Shown: positions 1 to 10,410 of the stretch, in pieces
How the letters are laid out: the number at the start of each line of letters is the position of its first letter
Numbering within the stretch: the first letter of the stretch is position 1
Source: Brachypodium distachyon
Taxonomy: Eukaryota > Streptophyta > Magnoliopsida > Poales > Poaceae
Direction of reading: 5' to 3'
Assembly (NCBI RefSeq): GCF_000005505.3
Contig: NC_016134.3
Span: 44,978,650-45,042,649 of the forward strand
DNA: 64,000 bases
The notes under the pieces: model-generated
Seen by the model: the letters and a program-made list of their open reading frames with translations, nothing else
The model's database searches: none
Told to the model about the DNA's origin: nothing
Made by a program: the position numbers and the translations under genes

Positions 1-25
1 TTTAAATGGAACAAGAGTTTAGTCC

Positions 26-212
26 AGGGGCGGACCCAGCCGGGTGATTGGGTGGGGTCCGCCCCACCCAATAAATTTGAAATTCCTTTTATATCATAAG
101 TAAAAACTATAAAAATATTAGGAAAAAATAGGATTGCAATGTATTTGCCCCAACCAATATTGAAAATATATTTTTTTTTCACTCCCAATATTGAAAACCT
201 GGATCCGCCACT
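26..212. mobile_element. hAT-like MITE
   Basis: Short non-autonomous element of 187 bp. The ends are imperfect inverted repeats: AGGGGCGGACCC on the left and the complement of GGATCCGCCACT on the right. It is flanked by 8-bp direct repeats that match at 7 of 8 positions (18-25 and 213-220, ending TTAGTCC). An 8-bp target duplication is typical of hAT elements. The inside is AT-rich with no ORF. It lies in what is probably the last intron or 3' part of the O-fucosyltransferase gene. Confidence 0.7.
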
Positions 213-542
213 GTTAGTCCAGATGGTTAAAACGAACTTGTAAGTAAACAGAGAAAGTTCTGTTAAGCACCCCTTCATGCAGACACAAACACACAGGCAT
301 GCACGTGCATGTGAAAAGCATCCTGTCAAGTATTCTAATTTCTAAAATAAGTACTACTAAATGACTTACAGAACCTACAAAATATTTTCGAGCTGATTGC
401 AACAAAATTAATAAATATGCACTATTACATGAAAGTCTTTTTTTGGAGCAAAAACATTTCTACTGAAAACTATAGAAAATTAAGGAAGAAAAGCAAGATC
501 AGATAAAGAAAATAGGTTCTGATGAGAATATCTCTACTTTAC

Positions 543-3500
543 CTATCAGGATTCACGGTCTTACGATGACCCAGGAATCGACGATGGCCCTCAACAGCTC
601 TTGCCATATTACCAGAGTGTGATGGAATAAACACATCACTTTCCACTGAAATTTTGTAGTCAAGGGCTGCAACTTGAGAAGCATGATTCTTAAACTTCTC
701 AAGCTCTTCTTTCGTCGCTAGCACTTCCTGCAGAAGTATATTTATGTTCGAAGAATAGCTCCAGAGTGCAGGCAATGGACAGAATCAGTAAAAGAAGTAA
801 CACTGCTGACCTTGCTAACCAAGTTTGGAAAGTACGATTTCAATTTTGACATATACTTATCACCGCCATAAATTTCACCAGCTGCAAGGTAGATCCACGT
901 GGACTTGGTATAGCCCATCGCGCGTAGAAACATCCCCACCTCCTTGGGAGTCAGTGGACAATTACCTCCAGATCTCTGTTCAGTTGAGTTTATGTCCTTC
1001 ACTTTCCAGTGGCTTGTTCTCTCTCTGTTGCAATACAGAGCCATTCATAACTTGCATGTACAAATAAACTGTACTGATTTGCTTGATTGTTCTTACCTCA
1101 TGATTCTCAACTCCTCTGCTTCTGATTCACTCAGACCATAAGTGCAGCCCGTGAATGCTAGCATATCTTTTTCATATCGCAGATGAAGAGCAATAAACTT
1201 CCCACGTGATTTTAGACGCTCCACAAGCTTCTGTTGTGTAAGTACGTTGGCTCAGAACCTAGTTTAGAGAGTGCCATAAATCTCCAAGTGCAAATTGAAG
1301 ACTAACACAAATCATAGTAAAAGAATGATGCAGGTTATTAAGAGAATGTTCATGCCTTTCCAAGGTCCTCGATTGGATCTGAAAAACACAATGCTTGGTA
1401 AAGACAGCGGCATCTCAGTCTCTGGATATCAATCGGAAGACCATTGTTAGCAAGCCGTGAATCAGATTTCGGGATGTGGACCACCTGTAGAAAATTTGAG
1501 GTGATCAGGTGAACTCAAATAAATGAGAGACTTCAGATCCAGGTAAAAGTAATACTTCTAAATTATTATACAAACTTCTAAATTAGCAGGCACAAATCTG
1601 GTGTGTCGATGAGAGAAAGTGAACTGAAGTACTACCTTGTGATCCTTCCAAAGTTCTTTCGCGTCCTCATAATAACTTGCACCAGACCATGAAGTAAAGT
1701 GCTTCCGAGCTCTTGGGGCAGATTGCAAACTTTCAGGCAAGTCACTGACGATATGGACATCTCCTTCCAGAGCTTTAATAAAACCAGGCTCGTTGAAGAT
1801 GTCTTTAAATGTACTGCATGTAGTGGTTTAAATTTTGTAAACATAAAGAAGGAACAACATATGACAATGAACCAATTATATCTTAACAGTCAAGACCTGG
1901 TATCTTGCCAAAAAGATCGCTTATCTAACTGAGGAATAACAAGTGTTGCATTCACCAAGCGGGCCACTGCAATCATATCACAGATCTACAGAGGGGGGAT
2001 AACAAGCTCGGATTAAAGATTGACGACTATCAGTTGATCAAATCTCATGAAAAATGATGGATATAATGATGATGATGATAATGCAGATAACATAAGATTT
2101 ATTAAATCACTGAATATTAAGAAAAAGGCATAAGTACATGAAATTATTACCGGAGCAGCTACATAATTACCAATTCAAAAGTGTGTAAATTATGTCTGAT
2201 AAAACACGAACTAAAAGCTAAGTTTGGGTGCCATGAACTCACTCCAGTTCGCATTTGGTTGAGTCCTCCATTACTTCTAACAGTCATATAGCGGTCCGAC
2301 TCTTTTGGAGCTGATAATTCAAAAGATGGTGTTACTAAACTCTTCAACAGAATAAAACTGAGGAAAGCCTTACCAGAACACATGTATTGATGTATGCGCA
2401 CTAAATTTGCATCGCAATGCTTCTAGAGCAGAGTAATAAAAAATACATGGATAGGGAGTTTCAACCCTAAAACAGCTGCAAGGAAAGAAAATTACCAATA
2501 TATTTATAGGTTGGTGTGACACAAGCATGATAACCGTAGCCATTAGAACCCCACAGCTGATCATTTGACACCTGAACATCAATTATCACTTCCGTTTAAC
2601 AATCATTCAATTGATAAACAACAAACCATGACTACACAAACACAATATTAGTTTAATTTGCAGATAATGTCTGGCCAGTACATGTAGCAATTTTGGATGT
2701 CTAAGAAGCTATGTCTGATAATATGCCATCTGTATATGTAAGGTAATTTGGTATAAAGAACCATCCAAGATCATCTAGAAAATAGATAATAAACATCCAA
2801 TAACTAGCAATTTACATGGAATATTTAGCATTGCAGAAGCGCTATATTTCTTGAAAACATATGCAGAATCGTCAGTCAAAACACTTGTCTCACCCTGTAT
2901 TCAACTTTTTCGCTGAAAAGGGGAAGTGAAATAAGAACAACCATCTAACTCATGGCAATCAAATGATGCACAAGATTCGTTGGCTCAACACTCCCGGGAT
3001 GCATAGATGGTTTCTCTAGCCACAGCATTTAGCTTTCTCTTAGCCACAACATTTCAACCTTTAGTTTCGAGAACGCTATGAATAATTGAATGCTTCATCC
3101 TTCTCTACCACAAGTACCATGCCGAACGCTCAGCACAGGGGGCCATAAAATACAGCAGAAATTGTCCGCGGGGGGCACACAGACCTAGACCTAGAGAAAT
3201 TTGCGCAAATAGCGACTGCATTGCAACAGCTACGGAAGGCTAACGCAAGGATTTGGGCGGGGAAACTGTAGCAAAGAAGTACAGAGCGACCAGGAACGGA
3301 AGTAAAGGGGAAGGCGTCGAGAAACGGGCCTGGAGGGGCGGGTACGGGCTGGGGAGGTCGACGCGGGCGATCTGGTGGAGGGAGAGGACGAGGAGGGCCG
3401 CCGTGGATGTGACGAGCAGGCACGCGCAGCGCGAGATCGGAGGCCGGGCGAGCCGCCGGAGCCGGAGCGTGGGCAGAGGCGCTCCTCGGCGGTTCGCCAT
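543..3500 (-). CDS. O-fucosyltransferase family protein (3' end outside window)
   Basis: Probable Golgi type II membrane glycosyltransferase of the plant O-fucosyltransferase-like (GT106-related) family; the acceptor substrate cannot be told. The start at 3500 gives a basic N-terminus (MANRRGAPL) and then a hydrophobic anchor ([14 protein letters not shown]). Exons read on the minus strand: about 3300-3500, 2894-2912, 2496-2571, 2243-2310, 1897-1985, 1636-1813, 1356-1484, 1097-1230, 811-1024 and 543-727. All join in frame except that the end of exon 1 is uncertain. Family motifs are [59 protein letters not shown] and [19 protein letters not shown]. The last exon shown ends in a GT donor at 542, so the C-terminus lies left of base 1. 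Odd points are a 19-nt microexon and a GC donor after 1356. An exon-1 copy lies near 10 kb. Confidence 0.88.
1231..1355 (-). other. Probable GC-AG intron in the O-fucosyltransferase gene
   Basis: The upstream exon ends ...GACCTTGGAAAG and is followed by GCATGA instead of GT. The downstream exon begins after ACAACAG with AAGCTTGTGGAG. Joining them gives [15 protein letters not shown], the expected family sequence, in frame. I see no alternative GT donor nearby that keeps this protein. Confidence 0.6.
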
Positions 3501-4231
3501 GGAGAGAGAGAGTGAGAGACCCTAGACAGGCCACGCCCACGAGAGGCCTCTGGTTCAACTCCCAGGTATGGAAGCATGGGCTTCCGGGCTTCTGCTGGGC
3601 CGATGTGCGGGCTAAAAGGCTTTGCCGGTGTGGGAACAAGTAGAGGCAAAAAAAAACACCAGGGAGAAGCGTATAAATCAGCAGTCGTTGTAGCATCCGC
3701 TCAAAACAAAAAAAAGCAGTCGTTGTAGCGTGGGTGTGATGTGATATGAATTTGAAACTTTGAATAGGCGTCTAAGCTCATACTGACCATTCATTCGCAA
3801 AATTAGAGAACATGATAGCGTGTGCTTGATGATGTAAAATCAAGCTAGTAGGAATGGGTAGCTGAATCCCTCCTAGGAAATCTAATTTAAAATACTCCCT
3901 CCGATTCATATTAATTGTCTCAAATTTGTCCAAATATGAATGTATCTATGTCTAAAAAACGTCTAGATAATATTTCGACAATTAATATGGATCGGAGGAA
4001 GTAGCAATTTCTTCTATCCCTTACCTTATCAATGTAAAGGACCTAAACGAGAAATAGTAGAGTACAAAACTTTTACAGAAAATAAATAGAAACTATTCCC
4101 TCTGTCCGCAATACATGTCACTTTGGACATGGACACAACCAACATATGCCGGTTTAATTGACGACTGTTGTTCATATGAATATGTTAATAAAAATACAAA
4201 ATTATGACAACTGATATATTGTCAAAATAAT
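3501..4231. other. Intergenic region, O-fucosyltransferase 5' flank to resistance-gene 3' end
   Basis: About 730 bp without a gene. It holds the 5' flank of the O-fucosyltransferase gene, a Stowaway-like MITE (3895-4001) and, near 4098-4140, an isolated half of another CTCCCTCT-type element. AT-rich sequence leads into the stop codon of the resistance gene. Confidence 0.6.
3895..4001. mobile_element. Stowaway-like MITE
   Basis: 107-bp Tc1/mariner-type miniature element. The terminal repeats are CTCCCTCCGATTCATATTAA and an imperfect complement ending ATGGATCGGAGGAAG, flanked by TA on both sides. It has no coding capacity. Confidence 0.8.
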
Positions 4232-7200
4232 TTACATGAAAAATGTAGTGGTATTATTCCATGTGATGAATCTTGAGAAACTATTACGCATCCTTTGTTT
4301 CCACGTTGCTATGGATTTGCCGGTTATAAACTTGGGTCGGATCGCAAACGAGCTAATCTTCCGTCGAAGTGCCACCACCAGGTGCGGTTTTTCACCACAA
4401 CTTGTTACCACAGTTTCATTTAGGCTCGGTAGGAACTGCACACCACGCAAGCCTTCCTTACTGTCAGACAATGCAAGACATTTCTTCACCCAAAGTTTCT
4501 CAAGCATAGGCAATGTGCCATCCTCGATTCTTATGGTTTCGATTTTCTCCAGGCCTTCAATGTAAAGTACTTTGAGCTTTTGGAAATTTCCTCCCCTGAA
4601 ACACATAGATTCATCTCTGAAGGACTCCTCCCAAAGCCCAAGAAGTTTTAGGTTGGGTAAGTTCCCAAGCACGTCAATGTCATACTGCTCCAACTGTGTC
4701 CGAAGCAGCTTTACCTTTGCTAGATCATTGAGTGGACTCATCCATCTGGGGAGTTTTCCTAAATTGCCACACAACCTTAATGACACAAGCTTTGGTGGTG
4801 GTCTGTCTATGCCCTTGAGAAACTCAAGCGACTTGGAGCGCACTTCGAGTCGTTCCAGCTGAACAAGCCTTTCTATTGAGTGGCATAATTCCATCCCTAT
4901 GCCCTTGCTTGTAGCTAAATCCACCCCTAATTTGCGCAAGCTCGTCAGCTGCCCTATCTTCCTTGCCACTTTGCCATCTGCAATGTAGACAACCCCTAGA
5001 ACTTGTAGGCTCGGCAATCGATCATCTGTCAAGGTTTCCAAGAAGTTGCCGCTACATTTTTCTGCATTATTATTTTCTGCCATATTGTCTACTAAGTCTT
5101 GCACAAAGTTGACGCCAACAGTAAGTCCACATAGCTTCTCCAGACTGGTGATACCGTCTGGCAATTGGGTCAACTTTGTGTTTTGAACATCTAATATCTC
5201 TAGGCACTTGAGTTTCTTCAAAGAGGGAAGTTTTGAAATATTTGTTCCTCGCAGACCAAGATACCTTAAATGGGGTAGTTCCCCAATGTCCTTGAGATCA
5301 TCATTCTCTAGATCAATTGTATCCTCCAAGTCAAGAACTCTCAACAGCCGCAATTTAGGGGTGATGAGGGACAAAGGGCACTCTCCAAAGACTGTCAATG
5401 ATCGTACCAAAGTAAGATCTATCTTCCTAATATTATGTCCATGCCTCTTCCATCTTGTCACAACCAAGTGGCGGATATCATCCTGTGGATCTCTGCAATG
5501 ATTATCCATGATGAAGAGCTGGTTCTCCACAATAGACATTGGCAAAATTACTTTGTGGAGTACGAGGCCATGAACACGACAATGTTCAACTGCCATGCTA
5601 GATCTTGCTTTCTTGGAAGGTTGTATCATGCATCTGTTGATGAGCTCATTGTAGTACATCCGTCCGACTTTCTCAATGGCCATGTCATGCTTTGCAATGT
5701 AGCCTTCTGCAATCCACCGCCGCAGTAAGCGAGTACACCTTATCACATGGTTCTTGGGGAAGATACTCATGTATAGGAAGCAAGACTTGAGATGATATGG
5801 TAGCCCGTCGTAGCCTGAGGAGATAGCTCTAATGATATCACGGTCGCTATTTAACTCTGACCCTAGATGGTTTACCAGATTCATCCATTCCTTGCTTGTT
5901 TTGGAACTAATAAGTTCACCTCCAGTGGTGACTATTGCAAGTGGAAGGCCCCGACCGCTTTAAGATATGATTTGCTTGCTCCTTCATGCCACTAGGCAAC
6001 TTATACTCACCTAGTGGAAGGCCCAATCGCCTTAAGATATGATTTGCTTGCCCCTTCGTGTTATTAGGTAACTCATTCTTGTACACCTTGAAATGAACAA
6101 AGAACACAAAATAAGAAACTAAAATCATGACAAGCTAAAAAAAGGAGAAGAATAACTCCCTGTCATCACTCTAAGGTCTACATGTTGAAGTCGTCACAAT
6201 TCATTTTGCTGGTTGACACAATGCATATATACTAATATACATGTCCATATGTACTCAAGTTTTCCCTGCAATCTATTTCGCAAAACACGGCATAGTTCTA
6301 ACTAGTTTTTTCATGCCATTCATGCCATCTCAATGTTTATGATCAGTGACATAGAAATAATAAGAATTTTGAATTAGATCTAGACCATCCCTATAAACAA
6401 TAAACATTTACGAATTTTGAATTTGATATAGACTGTCCCTATAAACAATAGACGTTTACGTGGAGAGAAATTAAAGAATTAACAAGGGAATGTCCATTTC
6501 TCAATCAGCTAGAAATTATTGTTTTCTAAATGGATAATCTCGGATGGTGATTCTTCATATATATCTAAAAGCTAATTCAGCGGTTCCAACTTAATTTATA
6601 CAAAACGATAGGCGCGGAGGGGGTATATTTATAGTTGCACTTTTAGGATTAAAAGCAACAGTGGTCAGTAGAGAAATTCAGAAATAGCAGCTCAAGTTGA
6701 AATAATTGACACCGGCAGGTGTTAATTACCTTGTGAAACAGCAGTTTGAGGCTCTCCTTGCGTGCGAGAGGCTTCAGCTCGTATTCGCACCCGCACCGCC
6801 GGACCAAGTCCTTTTGCCGTGTGGTCACGACGATCCGGCCGTCTTCACCGATGGCAGCGAGGCACTGCCATATGTGTTGCCACTCCTCAGGTGAAGACAC
6901 GTCATCCACCACGACCAGGCATTTCTTCTCCCTGAGCCATGCCGAGACGTCACGACCGTCGTCCACGCCGAGCTGCTCCCGGAGCCGCCGCTCGAAGTAG
7001 CCGATCGGCGGGGTGTGGTGGTGCGGCACGGTGACCCAGGCGCGGCAATCGAAACGCCGGATGAACTTGGCGTCGTTGTACATCATTCTGGCCAGGGACG
7101 TCTTCCCCACCCCGGGCATGCCCCGCACCGACACCACCTTATTATTACCCGCGTTCTTCTTCTTCACCCGCTTGATCAGGGCTTTCTTGTCGTCGTCCCG

Positions 7201-7782
7201 GCCGATAACGACTTCCCACCAATCATTACCGTCGTCATCTTCGTCGTCGGTGTGCGGATTATGTTCGCAGGAGAGCAGCGGGCGAGTGTCATCGTCATCA
7301 TGCTGCAGGTGCTGCTGCTCAGTGGGTGTGGGCCGGTGGGCGCCGTCGAGGAAGACTCCGTACATCTGGCTGCGCTCCTTGTGCGCCTCGACCCTGTCCC
7401 TGAGGCCCAGGATCCGCTTGGCGAGGCGGTGGCGGTCGGCAAGGTTGCCGCCCTCGAGGACCAGATCGGCGTCGAGGAGGCAGTCCTCGATGTCGTAGGC
7501 GAGGCCGCGGAGCAGCCGCGCCCACGTGTTCCTCACCGCGCTCCTGCGGCAGTTGCCGCAGCCGTCGCACCAGCCGCCGGCCGCGGCGTACGGGCAGGCG
7601 GCGGTGGAGGACTTCAGGAAGGAGCGCATCATCTCCAGCTCGTCGCGGATGAACCTCACGTTCCCCTCCACGCCCCGCAGGAGAGCCCTCTCCTTGGTCA
7701 CCGCGTTCTCCGCCATGCCCAGCAAGCGCTCCAGGACTGTCTTGGCCGCGTTCACCGCAATCGTCACCGCCACCGCCTCCAT
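4232..7782 (-). CDS. CNL-type NBS-LRR disease resistance protein
   Basis: Predicted intracellular immune receptor of 942 aa from exons 6730-7782, 6011-6086 and 4232-5931. Residues 1-140 form a CC (Rx-N-like) domain with the EDVID-type motif LAYDIEDCL. The NB-ARC domain has the P-loop GMPGVGKTS (221-229), kinase 2 KKCLVVVDDV (286-295), RNBS-B GRIVVTTR (315-322), GLPL (373-376) and a winged-helix part (CFLYMSIFPK, RRWIAEGY). About 12 LRRs follow (LRVLDLEDT, LRYLGLRGTNISKLP). An acidic linker lies at about 161-187. Two oddities stand out. The GLPL region reads only if a 79-bp intron (5932-6010) is removed. The MHD motif reads VHG (496-498), so the Asp is replaced by Gly. The start fits because a TATA-like site lies about 100 bp upstream and the N-terminus matches grass CNLs. 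It may be intact or a recently decaying gene. Confidence 0.85.
5932..6010 (-). other. 79-bp intron made from an internal tandem duplication in the NB-ARC exon
   Basis: On the minus strand the coding sequence reaches CTTCCACTAG followed by a strong donor (GTGAGTATAAG). About 70 bp later a second, similar copy of the preceding segment appears: AGCAAGCAAATCATATCTTA is present twice, at about 6029-6052 and 5960-5983. The second copy ends CTTGCAATAG, a usable acceptor. Splicing gives GLPL-VTTGGELISS in frame. Reading through instead gives a frameshift and a stop. Compared with the family form GLPLAIVTTGG, the spliced product lacks only two residues. Confidence 0.6.
6087..6729 (-). other. Intron 1 of the resistance gene
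   Basis: 643-bp phase-0 intron between LLFHK and VYKNELP, with donor GTAATTAA and acceptor TTTCAAG. It is AT-rich. A short near-repeat with GAATTTTGAATT-type sequence occurs at about 6362-6395 and 6411-6455. No ORF or transposon was recognised. Confidence 0.6.
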
Positions 7783-7881
7783 CCCTCTTTCTAGAATATC
7801 TCTCTGCTCTCTTTTCTATGTATCCTTTTGCAAGCTGTTTTTGCCTTGGTGGGTGCTGGACTGCCGGTGCCGGTACTGGTG

Positions 7882-7890
7882 ATTTATAAT
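7882..7890 (-). promoter_or_regulatory. TATA-like box of the resistance gene
   Basis: The minus strand reads CTATTATAAATCACC about 100 bp upstream of the ATG at 7782, a normal distance for a short 5' leader in a plant gene. Confidence 0.45.
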
Positions 7891-9556
7891 AGCCTGCGCC
7901 TGCTCCGGTGCAGTCTCGTGGTTGTGCTGATGCAAGCAATTAAGCAAAGTCAAGTCATCGTACGCGCATATAGACACAGACAGCACTAATAATGTACAGT
8001 TAGTTGTACAGGACCCAGCTCGGCCACACGGAGATGAGCCACGAATGCATGGCGCCGCCGCCGCGGGCGTTTGACGAAATCAACGTACGTACGATCGAGA
8101 TGCATCCCAAGTGGCCAAGGCCAAGTCCAAGTCCGCCGTGCATGTTTGACCTGACACAGTGTGTGTTGTGCTCCACATGAGACATACGGTAGTGGAGTAT
8201 CTACCAGTCGTCAGTGTACATTCATGCATTTTAATGTTTATGTGGTCGAAACAGAGTAAACGCTCGAGCCTTTGCTAGCGACATGCAACTGATGCAAGTG
8301 CAATTTCCGAGAAAAAACTAGGCCAAATAATCGCGCCTGCCTGGCCAGTTGTATCTGGATTTTTATTTCTAGCAGTTTGCTACGGAAAGTACTGATAATG
8401 GATGCATTGTCAAAACGTTTTTCAGCCATAAACCAGCTATCGCTCAATCTTCATGTCAACACGCATTTTCCAACTCTAAACAAGCTACTATAGTAATCTT
8501 GCATGTCCGATGCCCGTCTTGACTAGTATAAATCCAATAAAAAGCACACTGCAAGCCATCCTGTCGACATCTTTGTCAATTATCAGTACTCGAATAGCAG
8601 TTGAACAACTCATCTTAGATGGCTTCCCATGAAAAATAAAAGGAACTTAAAAATCTGACGTGCAACTCCAACCCTCCCCCAACAGAGAGTTATGGGCTTA
8701 CTATTGTGAGAGTTTGCTATGAGCTAGGCTAGCTCTACTAATGTGATTCTTAATCAAAGGTGCCCACAGATGAACTGAGGTTCAGTGATTAGCAGGTCAA
8801 ACAGATGTCCTAGTCTTGTGCCCGGCTTATTTCCTAGTGTTCTGAACTAGTTCATGGATTAGTAGCAGTGGTATCTAGATATGGATTTATAGTTGTAGTA
8901 TGTGCAAAACTAAAACTCAGTTACAAAATGTAAGGCACGCAACATTCCGAAATTTAAGTTTGCAAACAATTAGACTGATAAATGTGAGTTACTGACACAA
9001 AGTGATATCACATAGAAACGCTTTTGAATACAAATCCGCTGATATCGTTGTTGTGTCATATAACCCACACAAACCCAAAGGCAGTATTCCTTATTGGTGT
9101 GATCCTTCAACTGAGTTGCTCACTGATAAACTGGGAACAAAGATCTGACCATGCTTATATCCAGCGCTAAAGTTCTGTAAGGCGTGAATCTTTATAGGTC
9201 AATTGCTTAAGTAAATGTCAAAGCTAAATTTGCTTCAGGAGGGTCCAATGATGTCCAGTATTGATTGTTCCGTTATAGTCTTAGAGATCAGGTGAGACTC
9301 GGTGACTGATTACTGTGCGCAGAAGTACAAAACCAAATCAATTCAGAGTGCGAGAAACAGGACAGTATCAGATTGCGGTCGCTATTCTATGACTAACATC
9401 AGAATTTGAGAAAATAGAGGAGAAGTGGAGAACTTTTTCTCTGCTATTGTTCACCTGCTGCTACAAATTTCAGTGAGCATGAAAGAGGATAGATAATTTA
9501 TTGTGCTTTCATTCTTTCAGTATATGAAAACTATGTAGTAGTAACATTTTGAACTA

Positions 9557-9626
9557 CTCTCTCCGATCCACAACAAGTGTCTCAGATTTAGCACAACACT
9601 GAAACACTTATTATGGATCGAGGGAG
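9557..9626. mobile_element. Stowaway-like MITE, short hairpin type
   Basis: 70-bp element with CTCTCTCCGATCCACAACAA at the left end and an imperfect complement ending TTATGGATCGAGGGAG at the right. It is the same subfamily as the 74-bp element at 56621-56694, but more decayed. Confidence 0.65.
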
Positions 9627-9959
9627 TGTTAATCAAAGAGATCTCTTAATCAAAGATGGGTAGTAGTGTTTCCTAATTCAGCTCCAATACCAGTCATTTA
9701 TAGCTAATCGGCAGGAAAGAGGTGATTAACACTAACTAACACATAAACAAGCTCTCGGAACAACATGTGAAATTCAGACATTTGCAATCACATCCACAGC
9801 TAACAGCCCAACTAAAACCCAGGTTGCCAAACAGCCCTCTACAACACAGGAACTTCGGCTAGAGAAACTCCCCCAGCACAACCAGCCCACGGGCCACAGC
9901 CACTTCTGGCAAAGGCAGTACCCAAACAACAGGATGGAAGTACACACACACACAGCAAA

Positions 9960-10410
9960 CAGAGAAATTTGCGCAAACAGCAACTGCATTGCAACAGGAA
10001 CGGAAGGCTTACGCACGGATTTGGGCGGGGAAACGTAGCGAAGAAGTACAGAGCGACAAGGAACGGAAGTAAAGGGGAAGGCATCGAGAAACAGGCCTGG
10101 AGTGGCGGGTCCGGGCTGGGGAGGTCGACGCGGCCGATCTGGTGGAGTGAGAGGACGAGGAAGGCCGCCGTGGAGGTGACGAGGAGGCACGCGCAGCGCG
10201 AGATCGGCGGCCGGGCGAGCCGCCGGAGCCGGAGCGTGGGCAGGGGCGCACCTCGGCGGTTCGCTATTGGCCGGGAGCCGGGAGCGGGGGAAGAGAGAGA
10301 GAGCGCCCAGACACACACACGGGAGGTATGGGAGCATTGGCTTCCGGGCTTCAGCTTTTTTTTTTAGAGAGAGAGAGAAGGAAGCTTCCGGGCTTCTGCT
10401 GGGCCGATGT
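9960..10410 (-). pseudogene. Duplicated first exon of the O-fucosyltransferase gene, start codon lost
   Basis: This block repeats the 3185-3614 block: exon 1, the start of the following intron and part of the 5' flank. The translated match is [20 protein letters not shown] and then the same hydrophobic anchor. The initiator ATG has become ATA (the plus strand reads GCGGTTCGCTATTGG where the parent has GCGGTTCGCCATGG). None of the downstream exons follow, so no functional transferase can be made. The flank contains an extra AG-rich insertion near 10351-10383 relative to the parent. It is likely a small dispersed or tandem duplication of about 0.4 kb, about 6.5 kb from the parent. Confidence 0.85.

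Larger units (their letters stand above)
7783..9959. other. Gene-poor intergenic region
   Basis: It holds the resistance-gene promoter and about 2 kb of low-information sequence. I see no ORF with family similarity. The only recognisable item is a Stowaway-like MITE at 9557-9626. The plus-strand ORFs overlapping the resistance gene are antisense shadows. Confidence 0.5.

Noticed and set aside
3549..3562. Possible tRNA B box (GGTTCAACTCC)
   Set aside because: No A box at the right distance and no acceptor stem. It lies in the 5' flank of the O-fucosyltransferase gene.
7015..7794. 259-codon plus-strand ORF
   Set aside because: Antisense shadow of the GC-rich first exon of the resistance gene; composition-driven and without family motifs.
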